Shown here one piece after another: positions 52,833-60,248 of a stretch of DNA of 64,000 nt. The notes under the pieces were generated by a model. The model ran no database searches. It was not told where the DNA came from and saw nothing but the letters and a program-made list of their open reading frames with translations. The position numbers and the translations under genes were made by a program. The DNA comes from an uncultured Victivallis sp. (GTDB lineage Bacteria; Verrucomicrobiota; Lentisphaeria; Victivallales; Victivallaceae), in contig CALXOA010000038.1 of NCBI GenBank assembly GCA_944389895.1, positions 1-64,000 of the forward strand, given 5' to 3'. Position 1 is the first letter of the stretch. Each line of letters starts with the position of its first letter.

Positions 52833-54260
52833 TCATTCGAAATAGAGTTTCGCTCCGGCCGGGATTTCCCGGATGGCGTGTGCTGCGACATATTCCGCCG
52901 CGTCGGCATCGTCGTATACCGCGCGCGGCGATACCTCGATCTGTGCGGCGACCTTCCCTTCAGCGTCACGGGCCACCTTGACGCCCGCCGCTTCGAACCG
53001 CCGGGCGTCACGGTCGATCAGCATGGCGCGGCAGCTTTCGACCGAATCGACGCCGGTCGGGTTCTTGGTCGGGGCGAAGACATCCTCGCGCCGGCCTTCG
53101 AGCACCATTGTGCGTTCGGCCAGCGGCATCGCATCAAAGATGAAGGACTCGAGCTTGACTCCGTTGGGTTCGGTCGGTTTGACCGGATTTCCCTCTGCAT
53201 CGACGAAGGGGATCTTCTTGTCGGCGCGGTGCCACGGCAGCTTCAGGTTCCCACCGGCGGTCAGTTTCTCGATGAAGGAGCGCGAGATCATATGGATCGC
53301 CGGACTTCCGGCGATGAAGCGCAACGTGCCGTCGGGATTGCGGCTTTCCGCCAGTTCGGCGGGAAGGTCACTGTACTCGATGATCTCCAGCCGTCCATTG
53401 CTGATACAGAAGTTCCCGAGTTTTTCAAAAGGACCGGTCTTGGCGAGCATGATCGCACTCATCTCGGATTTTTCGAGGTCGTGCAACCCGATGAAGAGCG
53501 GATTCACCATCGGAATCAGCGGATTGTCGACCTGGAAGTAGGAGAGGAAATCGACGCCTTCTGCCGCCATCCGGTCGAGGGCGCCGGATTTGCGCAGCGC
53601 CAGCAGCGTGCCGCCGTGGCCGTCGGGCGACAGCGACAGCGAGTCCTTTGCCGCCAGCAGCAGTTTGCCGTCGTAACCGATCGCCGGCATTGTCCCCTGC
53701 GTGAAGAAGAACACCTGTTCCGGAGCGAGGCCGAAAAAGTCGTGTTCCCGGAAAAATGTTTCGGTCGCCTCGCGGTTCAGCAGGCTGGTCATGATGTACC
53801 ATGTCAGACGGCAGCCGTATTTCTCCCCGGCACGCTGGATTCCTTCCGCGAAGTATTGGAAGAGGCTCTTCCCGGTGACCGGACCGATCGGATAGGTCCC
53901 CTTCGGTCCGTCGAAGCCGAGTCTGGTCCCCTGGCCCCCGGCGACGGTCAGACAGCTGACTTTTCCGTTGCGGAGCAGTTCGGCGCCGCGTTGCGCGGCC
54001 CGCTCATAGAGCGCAGTCTGCGCACCGTCGCGCGGCTTGAGCGGAAAGTAGGGGGCGGGACCGAGGTCGGCCGGAATTTCCGTTTCCGGGCGCTGCAGGA
54101 CGTATTTCCCGATCAATTCATTGAGTGCGGCGAAATCAATCGCTTCGAGTTGCGCGGCAAGTTGGTCGCGGCCTGCGGGAGAGAGTTCATTCCAGAAACG
54201 GAGCAGCTGTTCCTGGTGGGCGGGGGCGACATGTTCGAGAAGTTTCCGGTAGCGTTCCAT
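52833..54260 (-). CDS. UDP-N-acetylglucosamine pyrophosphorylase, eukaryote-type UAP/UDPGP fold
   Basis: The 475-residue enzyme converts UTP and GlcNAc-1-phosphate to UDP-GlcNAc. The nucleotide loop VAGGQGTRLGFDGPKGTYPI lies near residues 107-126; TSLLNREATETFF, FFFTQGTMPAI and YFQVDNPLIP follow, as in UAP1/AGX-type UDPGP proteins rather than GlmU. ATG 54260 has AGGAG 10 bases upstream. It heads the ftsW-murG operon. With GlmM and the stand-alone acyltransferase it could replace GlmU. Confidence 0.88.
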   Translation of the reverse strand: MERYRKLLEHVAPAHQEQLLRFWNELSPAGRDQLAAQLEAIDFAALNELIGKYVLQRPETEIPADLGPAPYFPLKPRDGAQTALYERAAQRGAELLRNGKVSCLTVAGGQGTRLGFDGPKGTYPIGPVTGKSLFQYFAEGIQRAGEKYGCRLTWYIMTSLLNREATETFFREHDFFGLAPEQVFFFTQGTMPAIGYDGKLLLAAKDSLSLSPDGHGGTLLALRKSGALDRMAAEGVDFLSYFQVDNPLIPMVNPLFIGLHDLEKSEMSAIMLAKTGPFEKLGNFCISNGRLEIIEYSDLPAELAESRNPDGTLRFIAGSPAIHMISRSFIEKLTAGGNLKLPWHRADKKIPFVDAEGNPVKPTEPNGVKLESFIFDAMPLAERTMVLEGRREDVFAPTKNPTGVDSVESCRAMLIDRDARRFEAAGVKVARDAEGKVAAQIEVSPRAVYDDADAAEYVAAHAIREIPAGAKLYFE

Positions 54261-54673
54261 GGTGGAAAGACTCCTGTAAATATGACTTGTTGTTCTGCAA
54301 AAACGGAGACGGCGTAACGCCGGACCCCTGATTAATAACATAAACCGGAAAACCCGTCGTCGCCACTTCTTTCCGGCAAAAAAAGCGGAAACTGTCGAAA
54401 ACGGAACGCCTGATTTCCGAAAAAAAACGTTCCGGCTTGAAATCGTGCCGGAAGCGTGATATCTTAAGAAGTTGTTATAATCAAAATCGGTATTTTTGGA
54501 ACCTTGATCCGGCCGTGCCGGATTGAACGCGGATTCCGGGCCGTGCCCGGAGCCGCCGCACCGCGAGGTTTACCATCGAATCGGAAGACGTCCCGGTCGG
54601 ACGTCCCGCCGGCGAATGCCTCGCGTCGAAAGTTCAACGGGTTTCCTGAGTGCTGACAAACGATGGAAACGAA
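54261..54673. other. Intergenic stretch between uap and prs
   Basis: About 410 bases with divergent starts on both sides. No gene seen. It holds the prs promoter (54437-54465), a ~200-base prs leader and a small GGCGT/ACGCC inverted repeat (about 54311-54321). No clear minus-strand promoter for uap was found. Confidence 0.5.
54437..54465 (+). promoter_or_regulatory. Promoter of the prs operon
   Basis: TTGAAA (54437-54442), 17 bases, TATCTT (54460-54465). It may drive the long prs-to-mazG gene run. Confidence 0.65.
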
Positions 54674-55633
54674 ATGAAAATGGAAGAGGCGAAGCACATT
54701 TGCGTGTATTCCGGCAGTGCGCATCCGGAGCTGTCCCAGCAGATTGCGAACTATCTCGGCGTGAGTCTGGGCAAAGTGCATCTGACACATTTCCCCGACG
54801 GTGAGATCTTCGTGCAGTTCGAGGAGAATGTCCGCCGGGCTGATGCCTTTCTGATTCAGCCGACCTGCAAACCACCGAACGACAATCTGATGGAGCTCCT
54901 GATCATGATCGACGCCGCCCGCCGTGCGAGCGCGGCCCGGATCACCGCGGTGCTCCCCTTCTTCGGTTACGCCCGGCAGGATCGCAAGGACAAACCCCGG
55001 GTGCCGATCACCGCGAAACTGGTGGCCAACCTGTTGACCGTCGCCGGTGCCGACCGGATCATCACGATGGATCTTCATGCCCAGCAGATTCAGGGGTTTT
55101 TCGACATCCCGGTGGACCATCTTTATGCCCGCCCTGTGCTGGTTCCCTACCTGAAGAAACTGATCGGCAACAACGGCGTTGTCGTCGCTCCCGACTCGGG
55201 CAGCGCGAAAATGGCGATGAACTATGGGGATATGCTGGAAGCCGGTTTCGCGGTTGTGACCAAGCGTCGGATCAATGCGACTACCGTCGCGTCAAGCCAT
55301 CTGGTCGGCGACGTCAAGGACAGGATCTGCGTGATCACCGACGACTTGACCAGTACCGCCGGAACGCTCTGTGCGGCAGCCAAGATTCTGGTTGCCAACG
55401 GCGCGGCCAAGGTCTATTGTGCGGTTTCCCACTGTCTGCTGAGTGAGGTCGGCAAGGAGAAGCTGCTGGCCACTCCGGAGATCGAACAGCTGATCACCAC
55501 CGATGCGGTGCCGATCACCGATGACCTCGGCGGTCGGATCAAGGTGGTCAGCGTTGCGCCCCTGCTCGGGGAGGCGATCCGCCGTATCCATGACGGGAAA
55601 TCGGTTTCGTCGCTCTTCTACATCAATCATTGA
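54674..55633 (+). CDS. prs: Ribose-phosphate pyrophosphokinase (PRPP synthetase)
   Basis: The 319-residue enzyme makes PRPP from ribose-5-phosphate and ATP. PDGEIFVQFEENVR, PFFGYARQDRKDKPR, the metal-binding DLHAQQIQGFFDIPVDHL and the PRPP loop VITDDLTSTAGTL are all present. ATG 54674 is chosen with GGAAA upstream; ATG 54680 is possible. PRPP feeds the PurF-like, PurH-type and pyrimidine pathways. rplY follows after 52 bases. Confidence 0.95.
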   Translation: MKMEEAKHICVYSGSAHPELSQQIANYLGVSLGKVHLTHFPDGEIFVQFEENVRRADAFLIQPTCKPPNDNLMELLIMIDAARRASAARITAVLPFFGYARQDRKDKPRVPITAKLVANLLTVAGADRIITMDLHAQQIQGFFDIPVDHLYARPVLVPYLKKLIGNNGVVVAPDSGSAKMAMNYGDMLEAGFAVVTKRRINATTVASSHLVGDVKDRICVITDDLTSTAGTLCAAAKILVANGAAKVYCAVSHCLLSEVGKEKLLATPEIEQLITTDAVPITDDLGGRIKVVSVAPLLGEAIRRIHDGKSVSSLFYINH

Positions 55634-55685
55634 GGTTTTTCTGTCGAAGCTCATAAAATTACCAATTATCTAAGAAAGGGGTTCC

Positions 55686-56321
55686 ATGAGCAAAGTAAGT
55701 AATGAAATTGCGGTCTGCGAGCGTAAGGATTTCGGTAAGAACGCTTCGCGCCGCGCCCGCAGGGCGGGGCAGATTCCGGCCTCCGTCTACAGCAAGGGGC
55801 AGCAGGGGCGGGCATTGCTGTTGAGTGCCGATGCCTGGAAGGTTCTGGCCGGTCACGGTGTCCACATGGTGACGCTGGTTGACGGTGACGTCCGGACTCC
55901 CGCGCTGGTCAAGGAGGTTCAGTACAATTACCTCAAGAATTATGTGCAGCACATCGACTTTCAGGAGGTTGACCTCAATGCCGAGATCACTTCGATGGTG
56001 CCGATTCATGCTCACGGCGAGTCGGTCGGCGCTGCCCACGGCGGCATTCTCGAGCAGGAGCTTCACGAACTCGAAGTGATCTGCCGCCCGGCCGATCTGC
56101 CTGAGGTGATCCGCGTCGAGGTTTCCGAGCTGGATTTCGGCGGTCATGTGCTGGTCAAGGATATCGTGCTGCCCGAAGGGGTCCGGACCGATGTCGACGG
56201 CGAGACGATCGTTTTCCATGTGGTCCGGCCGAAGGAGGAGGCTGAGGCTCCGGCCGAGGCGGAAGCGACCGAGCCTGAAGCGATCAACGAGAAGAAGGCT
56301 GAAGAGAAGGCCGAGAAGTAA
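55686..56321 (+). CDS. rplY: Ribosomal protein bL25 (CTC type)
   Basis: The 211-residue protein binds 5S rRNA. It has the N-terminal ribosomal L25 fold (FGKNASRRARRAGQIPASVYSKG) and the TL5/CTC C-terminal beta domain (LHELEVICRPADLPEVIRVEVSEL). A charged tail of ~30 residues (EEAEAPAEAEATEPEA) is added at the end, like the tail of L17 here. The prs-rplY-pth order is widespread. Confidence 0.93.
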   Translation: MSKVSNEIAVCERKDFGKNASRRARRAGQIPASVYSKGQQGRALLLSADAWKVLAGHGVHMVTLVDGDVRTPALVKEVQYNYLKNYVQHIDFQEVDLNAEITSMVPIHAHGESVGAAHGGILEQELHELEVICRPADLPEVIRVEVSELDFGGHVLVKDIVLPEGVRTDVDGETIVFHVVRPKEEAEAPAEAEATEPEAINEKKAEEKAEK

Positions 56322-56372
56322 TTTCGAGGTGTCGCCGCGCCCCTTTCGGGGGGACGGCAGGAGTCTGGCGCA

Positions 56373-56990
56373 ATGGTTGAGGAGAGCGGGATCGCACTGG
56401 TGGCCGGGTTGGGAAACCCGGGCGCGGAGTATGCTGGAACCCGCCACAACGCCGGATTCATGGTAATCGATCGGCTGCTGGCCGGTTTCCCTGCCGGCAG
56501 ATTCGAAGAACGGCACGCAGCGGAGAGTTCGGTGTGGGCCGGGAATTTCCGGGGACGCCCCCTGGTGTTGCAGAAGCCGCTGACCTTTATGAACCTGAGT
56601 GGTCTGGCGGTGGCGGGGCTGGCTCGGAAAATGAAGCTCGGGCCGGAACAGATTCTGGTCGTTTCCGACGACATGGATCTTCCGGTGGGCCGGCTGCGGT
56701 TGCGGATCGGCGGTTCCGACGGGGGGCACAACGGCCTCAAGTCGATTATTGCCGAACTCGGCAGCGCCGGTTTCCGGCGGTTGCGGGTCGGAATCGGTCG
56801 GCCGCTGCCGGGACACACGGTGGACCATGTGCTTTCCCGGGCGGAAGGCGAAGAGGCGGAGCTGTTTCAGGCGTCGCTGGATGCGGCTGCCGAGGCGGTC
56901 CGCACGGTATTGACGGCGGGAATGAGTCGGGCAATGAATCGGTTCAACGCCTGGACTCCGGTCGAGGATAGTGAAACAAACCAAAAGTAA
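56373..56990 (+). CDS. pth: Peptidyl-tRNA hydrolase
   Basis: The 205-residue enzyme recycles peptidyl-tRNA. AGLGNPGAEYAGTRHNAGFMVID (about 10-32) carries the catalytic His of the RHNAGF motif; PLTFMNLSGLAV and VVSDDMDLPVGRLRLRIGGSDGGHNGLKSI follow. AGGAG precedes the ATG. A slightly long C-terminal end is normal for the family. rpsF starts 11 bases downstream. Confidence 0.94.
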   Translation: MVEESGIALVAGLGNPGAEYAGTRHNAGFMVIDRLLAGFPAGRFEERHAAESSVWAGNFRGRPLVLQKPLTFMNLSGLAVAGLARKMKLGPEQILVVSDDMDLPVGRLRLRIGGSDGGHNGLKSIIAELGSAGFRRLRVGIGRPLPGHTVDHVLSRAEGEEAELFQASLDAAAEAVRTVLTAGMSRAMNRFNAWTPVEDSETNQK

Positions 56991-57001
56991 GAGGTTTTAT
57001 C

Positions 57002-57331
57002 TTGAAAAAATACGAAGCGGTATTCATTCTGGACATCCGTAAGACGGATGACGAGGGCGCGGCGTTCACCAGGGAGTTCGGGGAGCTGATCGGGGCTCTG
57101 GGCGGTACGCTGGAATCGACGACTCCGATGGGGCGTCGTCAGTTCACCTATGAGATCAACAAGCGCAAGGCTGGTATCTATTTCGACTTCGTTTTCGAAC
57201 TCGAGCCGGCCAAGGTGATCGCGATCAAGGAGAAGTACAAGCTCGACGAGCGTGTGTTGCGTAACCTGATCCTGCTGTATGACCGCCCGGTGACGGCGCC
57301 GGAAGGGCCGGTCGCGCTGAACATCGAGTAG
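57002..57331 (+). CDS. rpsF: Ribosomal protein bS6, TTG start
   Basis: The 109-residue protein begins KKYEAVFILD after the initiator and keeps the S6 alpha/beta fold (GGTLESTTPMGRRQFTYEINKRKAGIYF, YKLDERVLRNLIL). The start codon is TTG at 57002 with AAGAGG at 56988-56993; no ATG fits. It opens the conserved rpsF-ssb-rpsR-rplI run. Confidence 0.93.
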   Translation: MKKYEAVFILDIRKTDDEGAAFTREFGELIGALGGTLESTTPMGRRQFTYEINKRKAGIYFDFVFELEPAKVIAIKEKYKLDERVLRNLILLYDRPVTAPEGPVALNIE

Positions 57332-57386
57332 GATGCAGCCTCCGTCGCCCGGACCGTAACTCAAATGTACCAGGAGAGAGAGTAAT

Positions 57387-57989
57387 ATGGCATCGCTTAA
57401 CAAAGTTATTCTGCTGGGTAATCTTACCCGGGATCCCGACCTGCGCTCGCTGCCGAGCGGCCAGGCCGTCTGTGAGCTCGGGCTCGCCGTCGGGCGGCGC
57501 TACGTCAACAACAGCGGGCAGGAGGTCGAGGAGACCTGCTTCGTCGACATCGTCGTCTGGGGCAGGAGTGCGACCAATTGCAAGCAGTTTCTCGAGAAGG
57601 GGTCGCAGGTGCTGGTCGAGGGGCGGTTGCAGCTCGATCAGTGGGAGGACCGCAACGGCGGCGGCAAGCGCTCCCGGCTGCGGGTGGTTGCCGAGCAGGT
57701 TCAGTTCATGAACCGCCGCGGCCCCGGCCAGCCGGGCGATCCGCAGGGATACGGTCAGCAGCCGCCGGCGTATGGCGGCGGCTATAATAATGGTGCGGAG
57801 GCGGGCGGGTACGGTCAACAGCCGCAGCCGCGCTATTCGCGTCCGGCGGGGGGGATGCCGCGCCAGGTGCCGCCTCAGCAACCCGGGGGGATGCCGCGTC
57901 AGATGCCGCCGCAGGGCGGTGAGATGCCGCCGATGCCGGATGGGGCATTCAATCCGGAAGACGGGGCTGAGGACGATATTCCGTTCTAA
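57387..57989 (+). CDS. ssb: Single-stranded DNA-binding protein
   Basis: The 200-residue protein has an N-terminal OB fold (SLNKVILLGNLTRDPDLR, FVDIVVWGRSATNCKQFLEKGSQVLVEGRL). A long Gly/Pro/Gln-rich linker with PRQ-type repeats follows. The acidic tip EDDIPF recruits repair and replication partners. Spacing to rpsF is 55 bases. Confidence 0.95.
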   Translation: MASLNKVILLGNLTRDPDLRSLPSGQAVCELGLAVGRRYVNNSGQEVEETCFVDIVVWGRSATNCKQFLEKGSQVLVEGRLQLDQWEDRNGGGKRSRLRVVAEQVQFMNRRGPGQPGDPQGYGQQPPAYGGGYNNGAEAGGYGQQPQPRYSRPAGGMPRQVPPQQPGGMPRQMPPQGGEMPPMPDGAFNPEDGAEDDIPF

Positions 57990-58058
57990 GGCCGTGCCGG
58001 CGCGAAATCACGAATTGCAACAGAGTTTCAATCATATAACGAAAGGTTCCATTCAATT

Positions 58059-58295
58059 ATGCAACAGGGTGCGAAGAGACAGGGGCGCCGCAGATCGCCG
58101 GCGAAGCCGAAGGTGTGCCGTTTCTGTGAGGCGAAGGTCTCCTACATTGATTTCAAGGATGCCGAGACGCTGATGAAGTTCCAGACCGAGAAGGGCAAGA
58201 TCATGCCCCGCCGGATCACCGGGACCTGCCTGGATCACCAGAAGATGCTTGCCGCCGCCGTCAAGCGGGCCCGCATTATCGCTCTGGTCTACTAA
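58059..58295 (+). CDS. rpsR: Ribosomal protein bS18
   Basis: The 78-residue basic protein contains the S18 signature (KVCRFCEAKVSYIDFKDAETL, FQTEKGKIMPRRITGTCLDHQ). Four Cys/His-type residues (CRFC, C-x2-H) suggest a zinc-binding form. It follows ssb by 69 bases. Confidence 0.95.
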   Translation: MQQGAKRQGRRRSPAKPKVCRFCEAKVSYIDFKDAETLMKFQTEKGKIMPRRITGTCLDHQKMLAAAVKRARIIALVY

Positions 58296-58316
58296 TTTTT
58301 ACGGAGGAAAGATACG

Positions 58317-58769
58317 ATGGCTCATGTTAGTTTGATCCTCCTCGATGACGTCGAGAAACTCGGCCTTGCCGGTGATGAAGTGCATGTCGCTCCGGGGTAT
58401 GCCCGGAACTATCTGCTCCCCCGCGGTCTCGCGGCCAAAGCCACGCCGGGGACATTGCGGCTGGTCGAGTCGCGCAAGGCATTGATCGCCGCCCGGCGCG
58501 AAAAGGAGCTGGCTGATGCGAAGGCGCTGGCTGCCAAGCTGGCCGAGGTCGAATTGTCGATCGCGATGCAGGCGACTGAGGACGAGCAGCTTTTCGGCTC
58601 GGTTACCGGGCGCATGATTGCCGATCAGCTGGCTGCCCAGGGCTTTGAAATCGAACACAGCCGCGTCAAGCTTGATCCCCCGATCAAGACGCTCGGCAGT
58701 TTCGAGGTCGAAGTGAAACTGCATCCGCAGGTTTCTGCCCAGGTCAAGGTCTGGGTCGTGCGGGGCTGA
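58317..58769 (+). CDS. rplI: Ribosomal protein bL9
   Basis: The 150-residue protein has the two-lobed L9 shape. The N-lobe reads VSLILLDDVEKLGLAGDEVHVAPGYARNYLLPRGLA, joined by a charged helix (RREKELADAKALAAKLAEVEL) to a C-lobe (FGSVTGRMIADQLAAQGFEIEHSR). GGAGG precedes the ATG. dnaB follows after 7 bases. Confidence 0.95.
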   Translation: MAHVSLILLDDVEKLGLAGDEVHVAPGYARNYLLPRGLAAKATPGTLRLVESRKALIAARREKELADAKALAAKLAEVELSIAMQATEDEQLFGSVTGRMIADQLAAQGFEIEHSRVKLDPPIKTLGSFEVEVKLHPQVSAQVKVWVVRG

Positions 58770-58776
58770 AGGCTCG

Positions 58777-60204
58777 ATGGCGGATGAGAAGAGAGCGGCG
58801 GGGCGTCCGTCCGGAGTTCTTCCGGACCGGGCGCAGCCGCACGATCCGGCTGTGGAGCGCGCGGTTCTCGCCGCAATGCTGCGGGAGCCGGAAACCTGTG
58901 TCGATATCGCGATTGAACACCTCCGGAAGCCGGAGGTGTTCTATTCGCATGTGTACCGTGAGATTTTCAACGCCATACTGGAACTCCACAACGACCCGAA
59001 GCAGAAGGTCGACCTTGTCTCGGTCGCTCACAGGCTGCAGACGCAGAACAAGCTTGAATCCATCGGCGGTGCGGTATTTCTTGCCGAACTGGACGGCGCC
59101 ATTTCCACTACTGTCAACATTGAAGAGTGGTGCCTGATTCTGAAAAAATATGCGATTCTGCGTCGGATGATCGACGTCTGCTCCGAATCGCTGCTGAAGT
59201 GTTACGACTCCGATGCCGATGCCGTCAAGCTGGTTGAGGCGATTGAAACGGATATTTTCAAGATCCGCAACGAGGAAGCCGAAAGTTCCATCGTGGAGAT
59301 CCGGGATACGATTGAGCAGGAGTTCCGCTCGCTTTACGACATTCTCGAGGGCAAAGTTGAAGTTGGTATTCCTACCGGTTACGCCCAGCTTGATCAGTAC
59401 ACCGGCGGCTTGAAACCGGGGGAGATGTTCGTTCTTGCCGCCCGGCCTTCGATCGGCAAGACCAGTCTCGCGTTGAACGTGATCCGTAACCTGGCGTTGC
59501 CGACCCGTTCTCCCCGTCCGCGCCGTGTTGCGTTCTTCAGTCTGGAAATGACTGCTGAGCAGATTTCCCGCCGGCTGTTGTGTACCGAGGCGGGGATTCC
59601 GGAGTCTGTGTTCTGGAATAAGAGCTTCCAGCACAGTGATCTGACCAAGTTGACCAGTGCGGTTTCCGCATTCAAGAAAGCGAAGATATTCATCGATCCG
59701 ACCGGCGGCATCACCATCGCCGAATTGCGTGCCAAGGCCCGGCGGCTCAAGATGAAAGAACATATTGACGTCATTGTGATCGACTACCTCCAGCTGATGC
59801 ATGCGGATGGTCGCACCGACAGCCGCCAGCAGGAGGTCGCCGAAATTTCCGGCGGCATCAAGACGCTGGCCAAGGATCTGAAAGTTCCCGTGCTGGTTCT
59901 GGCGCAGCTCAACCGTGAAGTCGACAAGACCGCAACCGGCGCCGGGGCGAGGCCGAAACTGGCTCACCTGCGCGAATCCGGCACGATCGAGCAGGATGCC
60001 GACATCGTGACGTTTCTTCACCGCAATCGCGAAGATGCCAAAGAGATTTCCGCTCCCGATCAAAGTGTCGAGGCGGAGTGGATCATAGAGAAGAACCGTA
60101 ACGGGCGGACCGGCAATCTGAAATTGTTGTTTTTCCCGTCCCGGATGGAGTTTCTGCCTGCAGCGCCGTACAGCGGCAGTGATGAGCCGCCGGCCAGGAG
60201 ATGA
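58777..60204 (+). CDS. dnaB: Replicative DNA helicase
   Basis: The 475-residue protein has an N-terminal helical domain (PHDPAVERAVLAAMLREPETC) and a RecA-type domain: Walker A ARPSIGKTS, FFSLEMTAEQISRRLLC, VIDYLQLMHAD, and the arginine-finger region HLRESGTIEQDADIV. No intein is present. rplI-dnaB adjacency is common. Confidence 0.96.
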   Translation: MADEKRAAGRPSGVLPDRAQPHDPAVERAVLAAMLREPETCVDIAIEHLRKPEVFYSHVYREIFNAILELHNDPKQKVDLVSVAHRLQTQNKLESIGGAVFLAELDGAISTTVNIEEWCLILKKYAILRRMIDVCSESLLKCYDSDADAVKLVEAIETDIFKIRNEEAESSIVEIRDTIEQEFRSLYDILEGKVEVGIPTGYAQLDQYTGGLKPGEMFVLAARPSIGKTSLALNVIRNLALPTRSPRPRRVAFFSLEMTAEQISRRLLCTEAGIPESVFWNKSFQHSDLTKLTSAVSAFKKAKIFIDPTGGITIAELRAKARRLKMKEHIDVIVIDYLQLMHADGRTDSRQQEVAEISGGIKTLAKDLKVPVLVLAQLNREVDKTATGAGARPKLAHLRESGTIEQDADIVTFLHRNREDAKEISAPDQSVEAEWIIEKNRNGRTGNLKLLFFPSRMEFLPAAPYSGSDEPPARR

Positions 60205-60248
60205 TGATCTGTCGGAATTGAGTGCAACGATATTCAGGAGAGCTTAAC

